Shown: positions 8,683 through 16,234, counted from the stretch's first letter. The stretch: 28,651 nt of DNA from PNAI01 sp964575715 (GCA_964575715.1 CAZNSG010000285.1:1-28651), one strand, 5' to 3'. Numbers and translations are program-made. The notes: generated by a model from the letters alone, not told the origin.

Positions 8683-9477
8683 ATGTTTGTGACCAGCTTC
8701 GCCAATGGAATTGCCGTGTTGACGCTGAGCCGCGCGCCGGTGAATGCGATCAGCGAGCAATGGTTGCGGCTATTCGATGCCGAGCTCGACGGTCTGAGTA
8801 CGCGCGTGGACTGGAAGATTCTACACATACGGTCCGACCAAAAAGTGTTTTGCGCCGGCGCCGATCTTCTTGAGGTGCGTGAACGCATGGATGACCCGAA
8901 CGGCCCCGATCGCATGTATGCGTATGTGGCCGGCATACAGCGTCTCTACGCACGCATCGAGCGATTGCCCCAGGTGACGTTGGCCGAGATCGGTGGCGCG
9001 GCCATGGGCGGCGGGTTGGAGCTTACTCTGGCGTGCGATCTTCGCATCGCCGCGAGCAGCGCAAAGCTCGGCCTGCCGGAGGTTCAGCTTGGCCTTATTC
9101 CTGGCGCCGGTGGAACGCAGCGACTCACCAGACTGTGTAGCCGCGCGGTGGCTGCACGTCTCATCCTTGGCGCCGAGATACTCGATGGACTATCCGCACG
9201 CGAGCTCGGCGTTGTGCATTGGACCTTTCCGCCTGCCGATCTGCAGAAACAAACCGCCGAAATCGTCCACCGTATAGCTGCGCTGCCCAGTGCCGCTTTG
9301 GCTGCCAGCAAAGCGTGCATTGCCGCGGCAAGCGAACCTGGGAGAGGCGGGTACTCCGATGAGCTCGAAGCGACTCGTCGGCTGCTAAGCAATGCGGAGA
9401 CGCGCCAGCGGGTTGAGGCGTTTCTCGCCGGCCGGTCGGACAGCTTGGCACGGCGCAAACAAGGAGCAGTTCGATGA
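8683..9477 (+). CDS. Enoyl-CoA hydratase (crotonase fold), both catalytic glutamates present
   Basis: Crotonase-fold protein of 264 aa. The oxyanion-hole segments FCAGADL (about 56-62) and GGAAMGGGLE are present. Glu113 (GGGLELTLACD) and Glu133 (LPEVQLGLIPGAGGTQ) are 20 residues apart, as Glu144 and Glu164 are in rat enoyl-CoA hydratase, so water addition to an enoyl-CoA is expected. An AAAGG ribosome-binding site precedes the ATG by about nine bases. The gene overlaps the next in ATGA. Its operon position parallels BadK (cyclohex-1-enecarboxyl-CoA hydratase), but the N-terminal half is divergent and the substrate is uncertain. Confidence 0.88.
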   Translation: MFVTSFANGIAVLTLSRAPVNAISEQWLRLFDAELDGLSTRVDWKILHIRSDQKVFCAGADLLEVRERMDDPNGPDRMYAYVAGIQRLYARIERLPQVTLAEIGGAAMGGGLELTLACDLRIAASSAKLGLPEVQLGLIPGAGGTQRLTRLCSRAVAARLILGAEILDGLSARELGVVHWTFPPADLQKQTAEIVHRIAALPSAALAASKACIAAASEPGRGGYSDELEATRRLLSNAETRQRVEAFLAGRSDSLARRKQGAVR

Positions 9478-10220
9478 AACTCGACGGCAAGACTGCGCTG
9501 GTCACCGGTGGAGCGTCCGGTATCGGCAAGGCAACGGTGATGGAGCTTGCCCGTTGTGGGGCGACCGTCATTTGCGCCGACGTCAACGCCCAGAAGGGCG
9601 CCGATATGGTAAGGGAGGCCGCCGAAACCAATTTTGCGGTGGAGTTCGTGCCGGTCGATCTGGCAGACTCGAGATCTACTCGCCGTTGCGCTGCCGAGGT
9701 TCTGGGCAGCCACCAGCGCATCGACATTCTGGTCAATGCGGCGGGATGGAACGATATTCAGCCATTTGTCGAGAACTCGCCTGATTATATGGACCGTGTT
9801 CTTGCGATCAATCTCGGCGGAACGTTGCATCTCACCCAGGCGCTGCTTCCCGCCATGATCGCCGCCGGCAAAGGAAAAATCGTCAACGTCTCGAGCGACG
9901 CCGGTCGCGTGGGCAGCGCGGGCGAAACTGCCTACGCTGCGGCCAAAGGCGGAGTGATCGCCTTCACCAAGTCGCTCGCCCGCGAAGTGGCGCGCCATTC
10001 CATCAACGTCAACTGCGTCTGTCCAGGGCCGACCGATACGCCCATGCTTCAGTCGCGCCCGGACAAGCTGAAAGAAGCCTTTGTCCGCGCGATTCCATTT
10101 CGCCGATTTGCCAAGCCGGAGGAGATAGCGGATGCAATTCTATTCTTCGCAAGCCCACGTTCTGACTACATCACCGGCCAGGTGTTGAGCGTCAGTGGCG
10201 GGCTAACCTTTGCAGGTTAA
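9474..10220 (+). CDS. Short-chain dehydrogenase, BadH-like 2-hydroxycyclohexanecarboxyl-CoA dehydrogenase
   Basis: Classical SDR (248 aa) with TGGASGIG at 11-18. Asp36 at the end of the second strand favours NAD(H). NAAG is at about 88-91, and the catalytic Ser140/141, Tyr154 and Lys158 lie in the segment ending YAAAKGG. The GRVGS-GE segment, VCPGPTDTPML and the closing ITGQVLSVSGGLT agree with my memory of R. palustris BadH, which oxidises 2-hydroxycyclohexanecarboxyl-CoA to the 2-keto ester. It starts inside the stop of the hydratase gene (ATGA overlap). Many SDRs called 3-oxoacyl-ACP reductase share the fold; the BadH-like C-terminus and operon are the reasons for the narrower call. Confidence 0.8.
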   Translation: MKLDGKTALVTGGASGIGKATVMELARCGATVICADVNAQKGADMVREAAETNFAVEFVPVDLADSRSTRRCAAEVLGSHQRIDILVNAAGWNDIQPFVENSPDYMDRVLAINLGGTLHLTQALLPAMIAAGKGKIVNVSSDAGRVGSAGETAYAAAKGGVIAFTKSLAREVARHSINVNCVCPGPTDTPMLQSRPDKLKEAFVRAIPFRRFAKPEEIADAILFFASPRSDYITGQVLSVSGGLTFAG

Positions 10221-10232
10221 AGGAGGGGATCA

Positions 10233-11144
10233 ATGTCTACATCTACCGGAACAGCGCGGGCGCAAGTCGATGAACCTCACTCGGTCGGCTCTGACACGGC
10301 CCAACGTTTCAACCCGCCCCGCATCGATTTTGCCAGCTTCAGGCCGCAGCATTTTCTATGGCAGCGCGATGGCAAGGTCGCGACGGTCACGCTCAATCGG
10401 CCCGAGCGCAAGAATCCGCTGACGATGGAATCCTACGCCGAGTTGCGCGACATGTTTCATGATCTGGTTTATGCCGACGGTGTCAAGAGCGTGGTCATAA
10501 CCGGGGCTGGCGGCAACTTTTGCTCGGGCGGCGACGTGCACGAGATCATTGGGCCGCTGGTGGAGATGCAGCGCAAGGGCGACATGCAGGGACTGCTCGC
10601 CTTCACTCGCATGACGGGCGATTTGGTCAAGGCGATGCGCGCTTGTCCGCAGCCAATCTTTGCGGCGGTCGACGGTGTCTGTGCCGGTGCCGGCGCGATC
10701 CTGGCGATGGCTTCGGATCTGCGCTACGGCACCGCGCGAAGCAAGGTGGCGTTCCTGTTCGTGCGGGTCGGGCTTGCCGGCGCCGACATGGGTGCCTGCA
10801 ACATGCTGCCGCGGATCATCGGGGCAGGGCGGGCCGCCGAGTTGTTGTACAGCGGTCGCGCTATGGACGGTACCGAGGCCGAGCGGTGGGGCTTTTACAA
10901 TAGGCTTTGCGAGCCGGACGCGATACTGAGCGAAGCACAGGCGATAGCGAAATCGCTCGCCGATGGCCCGACCTTCGGCCATGCCATGACCAAGCGCTGT
11001 ATCCATCAAGAATGGAGCATGGGTATCGACGAGTCGATCGAAGCCGAAGCGCAGGCGCAAGCGATTTGCATGCAGACTAAGGACTACGAACGCGCCTACG
11101 AGGCCTTTGTCAAAAAGAGTAAGCCAGTATTCGAGGGCGATTGA
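10233..11144 (+). CDS. Atypical crotonase-fold protein lacking the canonical catalytic glutamates
   Basis: Enoyl-CoA hydratase/isomerase-fold protein (303 aa) with an N-terminal extension of about 45 residues before the usual first strand. The oxyanion-hole segments NFCSGGDVHE (about 95-104) and GVCAGAGA (about 148-155) are present. The two catalytic Glu positions are occupied by Ile156 and Phe176 when aligned by spacing, and a conserved-looking GADMGA segment (Asp185) follows. It should therefore not be a simple hydratase. Some crotonase-fold C-C hydrolases and synthases (BadI, MenB) use an Asp in this loop, so a ring-opening hydrolase role is possible but unproven. The start has an exceptionally strong AAAGGAGGGGA ribosome-binding site. 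Last gene of the operon; no clear terminator follows. Confidence 0.8.
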   Translation: MSTSTGTARAQVDEPHSVGSDTAQRFNPPRIDFASFRPQHFLWQRDGKVATVTLNRPERKNPLTMESYAELRDMFHDLVYADGVKSVVITGAGGNFCSGGDVHEIIGPLVEMQRKGDMQGLLAFTRMTGDLVKAMRACPQPIFAAVDGVCAGAGAILAMASDLRYGTARSKVAFLFVRVGLAGADMGACNMLPRIIGAGRAAELLYSGRAMDGTEAERWGFYNRLCEPDAILSEAQAIAKSLADGPTFGHAMTKRCIHQEWSMGIDESIEAEAQAQAICMQTKDYERAYEAFVKKSKPVFEGD

Positions 11145-11224
11145 CGAAAGAGGCCCAACGACGGAGCTTCAGCCAAACACAACAGTGATAGACCCACTGG
11201 GCGACCGAGGGAGCGGATGCCGAC

Positions 11225-11371
11225 ATGACCGATGCGGAGCTTCGTGCGGCTGGACGACATCTCTCCGCTCGGCAGCTACCTACCTACGCGAAGCGGACCC
11301 GAAAGCAGCTTATTTCGGTCGCGAAAAAACGTCGCGCCCAGAGAACAAAAGCAGCCAATTTGTCGGAATGA
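11225..11371 (+). CDS. Small basic ORF, 48 aa, unknown; possible mobile-element remnant
   Basis: An ATG at 11225 opens a 48-codon frame ending in TGA at 11369-11371. A GGGAG lies about 12 bases upstream. The product is rich in Lys and Arg (TYAKRTRKQ, AKKRRAQRTK), soluble, with no recognisable domain. It lies between the catabolic operon and the 3' end of tRNA-Lys, and its stop falls in the first copy of a 12-bp direct repeat. The position and basic composition would suit a small DNA-binding or recombination-associated protein or a fragment of one, but this is inference and the frame may not be expressed. Confidence 0.35.
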   Translation: MTDAELRAAGRHLSARQLPTYAKRTRKQLISVAKKRRAQRTKAANLSE

Positions 11372-11392
11372 CGAGCTTCGTTTGTCGGAATG
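11359..11392. repeat. Pair of 12-bp direct repeats near the tRNA 3' end
   Basis: TTTGTCGGAATG occurs at 11359-11370 and again at 11381-11392, ten bases apart. The rest of the spacer to the tRNA holds nothing else recognisable. Short repeated motifs of this kind occur at the ends of some insertion sequences, IS21-type included; no transposase is present here. Confidence 0.5.
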
Positions 11393-11426
11393 GCCGTCCG
11401 CCCGTGTCGATAAGTCATTGATTTAA

Positions 11427-11502
<76 letters not shown>

Positions 11503-11653
11503 GGGCCACCATTGCGAGCTGACCCGCAAGCTGGCGTCGTTTAGCAAAGGGTTACCGCACTGTCCAGCAAACCAGTCTCTGTGCGGTTTTCATGGGGCAA
11601 GCGAGGGCAAGCGCGATGGGCATCGGAACACATACCCTCCGCGCATGAAAATT

Positions 11654-11682
11654 AAAGCCGCCGAGCAAGCCCGGCGGCTTTT
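11654..11682. terminator. Bidirectional intrinsic terminator
   Basis: AAAGCCGCCG (11654-11663) and CGGCGGCTTT (11672-11681) form a perfect 10-bp stem with an eight-base loop. There are T-rich tails on both strands: TTTT on plus and TTTAATTTT on minus. It lies 70 bp past the stop of the minus-strand LTXXQ gene and probably ends that transcript. Confidence 0.8.
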
Positions 11683-11751
11683 CGTGGCTTTAAGCGATCG
11701 CGAGGGAGTTTCGGGTCGATCGCCGCCACTGTGTTGAGGCTGGCTCACGCG

Positions 11752-12354
11752 CTAAAGCTCGGTCTCCGTGCGGCGCTGTCGTTGGCCGGGACCTTGGCGG
11801 CTTGGTCCCCGCGGTTCTGGCCCCATCTGACGGTCGGGACCCATGTCGCGGTCCCTGTCGCGGCCCCTGAAGAAATGCTGCCGCTCGCCACCCATGCGGT
11901 ACAAGAGCGCGAAGCGCTGCTTCTGACTGTCGTCGAGGCTCTTATAAAGCGGATCGACCGCTTCGGCGAGGCGCTTAAGTGTATTTGCCTCTGACTCCAT
12001 CGCATCGGCGCGCGTGCGCATGCGCTCAACCATGTTGAACTCCCGCTGTGACGCATCGGCCTGTTCGCGCATTTTGAGGAACCGATCGAAGCGCTCAGCA
12101 CGTAGTTTGGCGCGCTCGCGCAATGCACTCTCCACCGCCGGCCAGTTTCTCTCCTGGGCGGGCGTGAGTTTCAATCCCGCTTTCAGTCCGGCGATGCGTG
12201 CGTCGGTGAGCGCGGCTCGGTCTTCAAGACTCAGCCGTGGACGCTGTTGCGCGCCATCGCGCCCGGGCTGGTTCGGCGGGATCTGCTGGGCATAGACCAA
12301 GGACGCGGCGACGACCGTCAACGCGGTTGTCCCGGCAAGCATTGCTTTCCACAT
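11752..12354 (-). CDS. Secreted LTXXQ-motif (Spy/CpxP-like) periplasmic protein
   Basis: Predicted periplasmic protein of 200 aa. The ATG at 12354 is chosen over an upstream in-frame ATG because it has GGAG nine bases before it and opens directly into a signal peptide: a Lys, a hydrophobic stretch (LAGTTALTVVAASL) and a YAQ cleavage site. The mature part is charged and helical, with LKLTPAQERNWP matching the LTXXQ motif of Spy/CpxP-type chaperones and metal-resistance relatives. The C-terminal 40 residues are low complexity, rich in Arg, Asp, Gly and Pro, with repeated MGP. A general stress or periplasmic chaperone role is inferred from the family. It is the only gene in its transcript here. 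Confidence 0.75.
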   Translation of the reverse strand: MWKAMLAGTTALTVVAASLVYAQQIPPNQPGRDGAQQRPRLSLEDRAALTDARIAGLKAGLKLTPAQERNWPAVESALRERAKLRAERFDRFLKMREQADASQREFNMVERMRTRADAMESEANTLKRLAEAVDPLYKSLDDSQKQRFALLYRMGGERQHFFRGRDRDRDMGPDRQMGPEPRGPSRQGPGQRQRRTETEL

Positions 12355-12479
12355 GGGGTCATCTCCAATGACATAGTTGATGGCCAAAGTTGAAGATATC
12401 TGCGGCGGGTGTGCAAGTTAAAGTTTGGTAGGAATACCGCGCGCTATGCTGCGAAAATGAAAATTTGTTCAGATACGGC

Positions 12480-12515
12480 GCGCATGATCCGATTCAGATC
12501 GAACGGATCATGCGC
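12480..12515. repeat. Perfect 12-bp inverted repeat downstream of leuA
   Basis: GCGCATGATCCG (12480-12491) and CGGATCATGCGC (12504-12515) are exact reverse complements with a 12-base loop. It sits 42 bases past the leuA stop and could fold in the leuA mRNA, but it lacks a following T run. The GCATGATCC core recurs in the repeat at 27379, suggesting a dispersed family. Confidence 0.7.
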
Positions 12516-12556
12516 TACCGTTTAGCGTGAGTTAATTTCGCGAATCAAAACCACGC

Positions 12557-14149
12557 TCAACTCACATCGGTCGAATGCAGCCGGCGTTGCGGTGCGATGA
12601 GCGCCTCCGGCCGGCCGCGCAAACGTTTGATGATCAGCTTGTTAAGGGCTGAGAGATAAGCCTTGGCGGAGGCGACCAGCGTGTCGGGATCGGCGCCGCG
12701 CGCGGTCACCGTCTTGCCGCTCTCCGAGAGCCGCACCGACACTTCCGCTTGCGCGTCGGTGCCCTCGGTTACGGCGTGAACCTGATAGAGCTCCAGCGTC
12801 GCTTCGTGCGGCACCAGCGCCTTGATGCAGTTGAAGGTGGCATCGACCGGGCCGTTGCCGGTCGCTTGCACAGTGACATGCTTACCGTCGATGTCCAAAG
12901 TCGCCGTCGCCGATTGCGGACCCATAGTGCCCGCGATCACCATGAGCGAAACCAATTTGATGCGGTCCTGCGCGGTGGCGATTTCCTCGTCGACCAGCGC
13001 CTCGATGTCCTCGTCGTAGACTTGCTTCTTGCGGTCGGCCAGCGCCTTGAAGCGCACGAAGGCATCTTCCAGCTGATTGCCGGCGAGCTTGTAGCCAAGC
13101 TCCTCGAGCTTGTGCACAAAGGCGTGGCGGCCGGAATGCTTGCCCATGACCAGCGAGGTCTGTTTCACACCCACGCTCTCCGGCGTCATGATTTCATACG
13201 TCTGCGTGAGCTTGAGCATGCCGTCCTGATGGATGCCGCTCTCGTGCGCGAACGCGTTCCGCCCGACGATCGCCTTGTTGTATTGCACCGGAAACGAGGT
13301 CACGGCCGAGACCAGCTTGGAGGCGCGCGTCAGCATGGTTGCATCGATGCCGGTCCCGTAGGGCAACAGGTCGTTGCGCGTGCGCATCGCCATCACGACC
13401 TCTTCCAGCGCGGCATTTCCGGCGCGCTCGCCGATGCCGTTGATGGTGCATTCGATCTGCCGCGCGCCCGCCCGCACGCCGGCGAGCGAATTGGCCACTG
13501 CCAGCCCAAGATCGTCATGGCAATGCACCGAGAACCGCGCCTTGTCGGAATTGGGCACGCGCTCGCGCACCATCTTGAACAGCGCGAAATACTCCTCCGG
13601 CACGGTGTAGCCGACCGTATCGGGTATGTTGATGGTGGTGGCGCCGGCATTGATCGCGGCCTCCACGCAGCGGCAGAGAAAATCGTGTTCGGTGCGCGTG
13701 CCGTCCTCGGCTGACCACTCCACATCGTCGGTGAATCCGCGCGCGCGTGTGACCGAGGAAATCACCATCTCAAAGACCTGCTCGGGCGTCATCTGCAGTT
13801 TCCACTTCATGTGGACCGGCGAGGTCGAGATGAAGGTGTGGATGCGCCCGCGCTTGGCCGGCTTGATGGCCTCGCCCGCACGGTCGATGTCTTTCGCGCC
13901 CGCGCGCGCGAGCCCGCAGATCACGGCGTTCTTGCTGCGCGTGGCGACCTCGCGCACGGCGGCAAAGTCGCCTTCCGAGGCGACCGGAAAACCCGCTTCG
14001 ATGATGTCGACGCCCATCTCGTCGAGCAGCTCGGCGACTTCGAGCTTTTCTTCGTGCGTCATGGTGGCGCCGGGCGATTGCTCGCCGTCGCGCAAGGTGG
14101 TGTCAAAGATGACGACGCGGTCCTTCTCGGACTGTGCCTGCGTGGTCAT
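12557..14149 (-). CDS. leuA: 2-isopropylmalate synthase
   Basis: First committed step of leucine synthesis: acetyl-CoA plus 2-ketoisovalerate gives 2-isopropylmalate. The 530-aa length is typical of the proteobacterial type. The catalytic TIM barrel begins with FDTTLRDGEQSPG (residues 15-27), whose Arg and Asp bind substrate and metal; SVHCHDDLG and later histidines complete the metal site. The C-terminal LeuA allosteric domain (about residues 380-510) is present, so leucine feedback is expected. The ATG at 14149 is preferred over an upstream in-frame start because AAGGAA precedes it by eight bases and the protein then begins like other LeuA proteins. A leucine-rich leader peptide upstream suggests attenuation. 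Confidence 0.96.
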   Translation of the reverse strand: MTTQAQSEKDRVVIFDTTLRDGEQSPGATMTHEEKLEVAELLDEMGVDIIEAGFPVASEGDFAAVREVATRSKNAVICGLARAGAKDIDRAGEAIKPAKRGRIHTFISTSPVHMKWKLQMTPEQVFEMVISSVTRARGFTDDVEWSAEDGTRTEHDFLCRCVEAAINAGATTINIPDTVGYTVPEEYFALFKMVRERVPNSDKARFSVHCHDDLGLAVANSLAGVRAGARQIECTINGIGERAGNAALEEVVMAMRTRNDLLPYGTGIDATMLTRASKLVSAVTSFPVQYNKAIVGRNAFAHESGIHQDGMLKLTQTYEIMTPESVGVKQTSLVMGKHSGRHAFVHKLEELGYKLAGNQLEDAFVRFKALADRKKQVYDEDIEALVDEEIATAQDRIKLVSLMVIAGTMGPQSATATLDIDGKHVTVQATGNGPVDATFNCIKALVPHEATLELYQVHAVTEGTDAQAEVSVRLSESGKTVTARGADPDTLVASAKAYLSALNKLIIKRLRGRPEALIAPQRRLHSTDVS

Positions 14150-14220
14150 GGGATTTTTCCTTCTCGCTCTGCGCCTGCTACTGGCGCTTTGGGGTTCCTG
14201 GCTTCCTTCTCGAAACTCCC

Positions 14221-14256
14221 TGAGTGCCAAGGCTTTAAAAGCCCAGCCGGCGCTCA
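14221..14256 (-). promoter_or_regulatory. Hairpin at the end of the leuA leader peptide
   Basis: The 36 bases starting at the leader stop codon fold into a nested stem: TGAG/CTCA outside, GCC/GGC in the middle, GGCTT/AAGCC at the tip. It is placed where a ribosome stalled at, or released from, the leader would decide its formation. It has no clean T run, so it may be one of several alternative stems rather than the terminator itself. Confidence 0.5.
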
Positions 14257-14358
14257 GGGGCCGATAAGGAGCAGGAGCCCGCCGCGAATGAGGGCAGCCG
14301 CTGGCCGGGCCGATTGGACCCCCCGCCTGATCGCGCAGATTTCAAGGCGCGTCGACAT
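14254..14358 (-). CDS. leuA leader peptide (candidate leucine attenuator)
   Basis: A 34-codon frame starts with ATG at 14358, six bases after a GAGGG ribosome-binding site, and ends in TGA at 14256-14254, about 105 bp before the leuA ATG. Codons 28-31 are four consecutive Leu codons (CTC, CTG, CTC, CTT) followed by Ile, two residues before the stop. Further Leu and Ile codons occur at positions 5, 7, 10, 23 and 24. Leucine runs near the end of a short upstream peptide are the hallmark of transcription attenuation of leucine genes in proteobacteria. Mechanism here is inferred from the codons, the position and the following hairpin. Confidence 0.75.
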   Translation of the reverse strand: MSTRLEICAIRRGVQSARPAAALIRGGLLLLIGP

Positions 14359-14552
14359 GCCAAACCCTCGTCAGCAGTTATGACCCAAAGGTCGCGGAGA
14401 AGAATTAATGGTGCGTTGACCCTGGGCTGCTGGCGTTAGTTCTAGCGGAAATACGCCTTTGCTCGCAAGTGCGCTGCGGCCCATTTAAGACCGCTGCCGG
14501 CGGCGGAATGTCATTCGCCACCCTGCCGTTGCCCACGCGCAACGCTTTTTCG

Positions 14553-15458
14553 TTACGCCGCAACCGCGCCCGCTTCCCAGCCCAGCATGGCACGCTTGCG
14601 CGTCAGTCCCCAATGATAGCCGGTCAGCGCGCCGGACTTTCCGATCACCCGATGGCAGGGCACCACAAAGGCGACCGGGTTCTTGCCGACGGCAGCGCCC
14701 ACCGCGCGCGCGGCCTTGGGGACTCCGACCATGCCGGCGACATCGGAATAGGTCGCGGCGCGCCCCATCGGAATACGCAGGAGCGTCTCCCACACCCGCA
14801 CCTCGAAATCCGTGCCGATCAGCACCACGCGCAGCGGCCGCTCCGGCCGCCATAGTTTTTGATCGAAGATGCGCCGCGCCATCGGCGCCGTGCACGCAGA
14901 GTCCTCAGAATATTTTGCCTTCGGCCAGCGGCGGCGCATGTCGGCGAGCGTGGCCTTCTCCTTGCCGGCGTCGGCGAAAGCGAGCCCGCACAATCCGCGT
15001 TCGCTCGCCATCAAGAGCGCGGTGCCGAACGGGCAGGGGTGCAGACCATAGGAAATGGTAAGTCTCTCGCCGCCGGATTTCCATTCGCCCGGCGACATCG
15101 CCTCGTGCGTGACGAACAGATCATGCAGCCGCCCCGGCCCGGATAGGCCGACCTCGTAAGCGGCATCGAGCACGCTTGCGGATGAGCGCAACAGCTGGCG
15201 CGCTTTGTCGAGCGTGAGCGCCTGCAGAAAGGCCTTGGGCGTAAGCCCCGCCCAGCGGCGGAACAAGTGATGCAGATCGGTGGCGCTCACACCGGCAGCT
15301 TCGGCGATCTCCTCGATCTCCGGCTGCGCCCGCCAATGCCCGCGGATATGCCCAATGGCGCGGCGCACGATGTCGTAATCGGCGGCTGCGGTTTTCAACG
15401 GGCCCAAATCAACCAAACTGTCAGGCATGCGGTCAGGCGAAAGCATAGGGCTCTCCAT
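14553..15458 (-). CDS. AraC-type HTH / methylated-DNA--protein-cysteine methyltransferase fusion
   Basis: DNA alkylation-repair protein of 301 aa. An AraC-type helix-turn-helix region (about 30-125, with EEIAEAAGVSATDLHHLFRRW) is followed by the methyltransferase domain (about 135-295). The active site PCHRVIG puts the methyl-accepting Cys at 268; GRAATYSDVA and KAARAVG are typical DNA-binding parts of the fold. Compared with E. coli Ada it lacks the N-terminal zinc domain that senses methylphosphotriesters, so it resembles the two-domain Ada-like proteins. The ATG at 15458 follows AGAGG by seven bases. It may both repair O6-methylguanine and regulate transcription; only the repair activity is well supported. 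Confidence 0.9.
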   Translation of the reverse strand: MESPMLSPDRMPDSLVDLGPLKTAAADYDIVRRAIGHIRGHWRAQPEIEEIAEAAGVSATDLHHLFRRWAGLTPKAFLQALTLDKARQLLRSSASVLDAAYEVGLSGPGRLHDLFVTHEAMSPGEWKSGGERLTISYGLHPCPFGTALLMASERGLCGLAFADAGKEKATLADMRRRWPKAKYSEDSACTAPMARRIFDQKLWRPERPLRVVLIGTDFEVRVWETLLRIPMGRAATYSDVAGMVGVPKAARAVGAAVGKNPVAFVVPCHRVIGKSGALTGYHWGLTRKRAMLGWEAGAVAA

Positions 15459-15520
15459 GATTTGACCTCTTTCTAGCCCCACGGCCGCAGTCCGCCCACC
15501 CGATTTCTGCTCTCTCCCGG

Positions 15521-15712
15521 CCTCATGGTGAGGAGCGGCGCGCAGCGACGCGTCTCGAACACACAAGTCGGGTTTACCCGACTTGTGCATTATTACGTGC
15601 CTGATCTCGGGTAAACCCGAGATCAGGTGGCCGCCCCCATCCTTCGAGACGCGCCCATCGCAGCCAAGTATACGCAGGCTGCGCCTGCTATGGGGCGCCC
15701 CTCAGGATGAGG
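15521..15712. repeat. Composite palindromic intergenic element with two perfect hairpins
   Basis: A 192-bp imperfect palindrome fills most of the gap between the MGMT fusion and the DUF2244 gene. The outer arms are CCTCATGGTGAGG at 15521 and its near reverse complement ending at 15712. The next arms are GCGTCTCGAA and TTCGAGACGC. At the centre are two separate perfect hairpins: 12-bp arms with a TT loop at 15562-15587, and 13-bp arms with an AA loop at 15600-15627. Both cores are TCGGGT/ACCCGA. The layout looks like a dispersed, transposase-free repeat of the kind common in Bradyrhizobium relatives. Confidence 0.8.
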
Positions 15713-15724
15713 GTAAGGGACGCA

Positions 15725-16234
15725 TCAGACAACTGTTCTAATCGGCCCGCGCTTGGCCGCAGCCAACGCGCCCGAAAGCCCCTTGGCGAAGCTTTCTCGC
15801 TCCTTTGGGCCGAGGAAACTTGCGACCGCGAGCCGCCATCCGCGCGACACCAGGAACAACCGCAGCAATCCGAATTCCTCGTGCGCCTCGCGCTCGATCC
15901 TGGTCCACAGCGGATTGAGCGTCCATTCCGACGCCTGACCGTGGTGGTTCACCTTGCGCAGGCGCAATTCCGAGGGCGTGATCGTCACCTGCTCATAGGC
16001 CCTGGCTGCACGATAATTGGCGCGAAACGCCCAAAAGACCAGCAGCACATCGAGCCCCAGAAATCCCATCACCGGCCAAGCGCCGATGATGACGAACACA
16101 AGGCTGCCAATAAAACTGATGCCGCCGATCAGCGCCATCACCAGAAGAAATCCCGTGCGGCTGAGCGAACGGTGCGGCGTGATTGTCGCCGAAAAAAGCG
16201 TGGGCTCAGGATTCGGGTCGTTGTCGGGACTCAT
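15725..16234 (-). CDS. DUF2244 family membrane protein
   Basis: Small predicted inner-membrane protein (169 aa). After a polar N-terminus with PHRSLS there are two closely spaced hydrophobic segments (about residues 28-66), then a soluble domain with EQVTITPSELRL, NPLWTRIE and FLGPKERESFA, the typical DUF2244 pattern. No biochemical role is known to me. The ATG at 16234 starts the conserved-looking sequence; an in-frame ATG at 16243 would add three residues. It is divergent from nth with only 21 bases between the starts, so the promoters must lie inside the neighbouring coding sequences or be shared. Confidence 0.8.
   Translation of the reverse strand: MSPDNDPNPEPTLFSATITPHRSLSRTGFLLVMALIGGISFIGSLVFVIIGAWPVMGFLGLDVLLVFWAFRANYRAARAYEQVTITPSELRLRKVNHHGQASEWTLNPLWTRIEREAHEEFGLLRLFLVSRGWRLAVASFLGPKERESFAKGLSGALAAAKRGPIRTVV

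Noticed and set aside
10233..11144. Calling the last operon gene badI outright
   Set aside because: It is longer, has an N-terminal extension and lacks the BadI loop around its Asp; only an analogous role can be proposed.
12749..13714. Long plus-strand open frame opposite leuA
   Set aside because: Shadow of leuA; no domain, no ribosome-binding site, covered by a certain gene.
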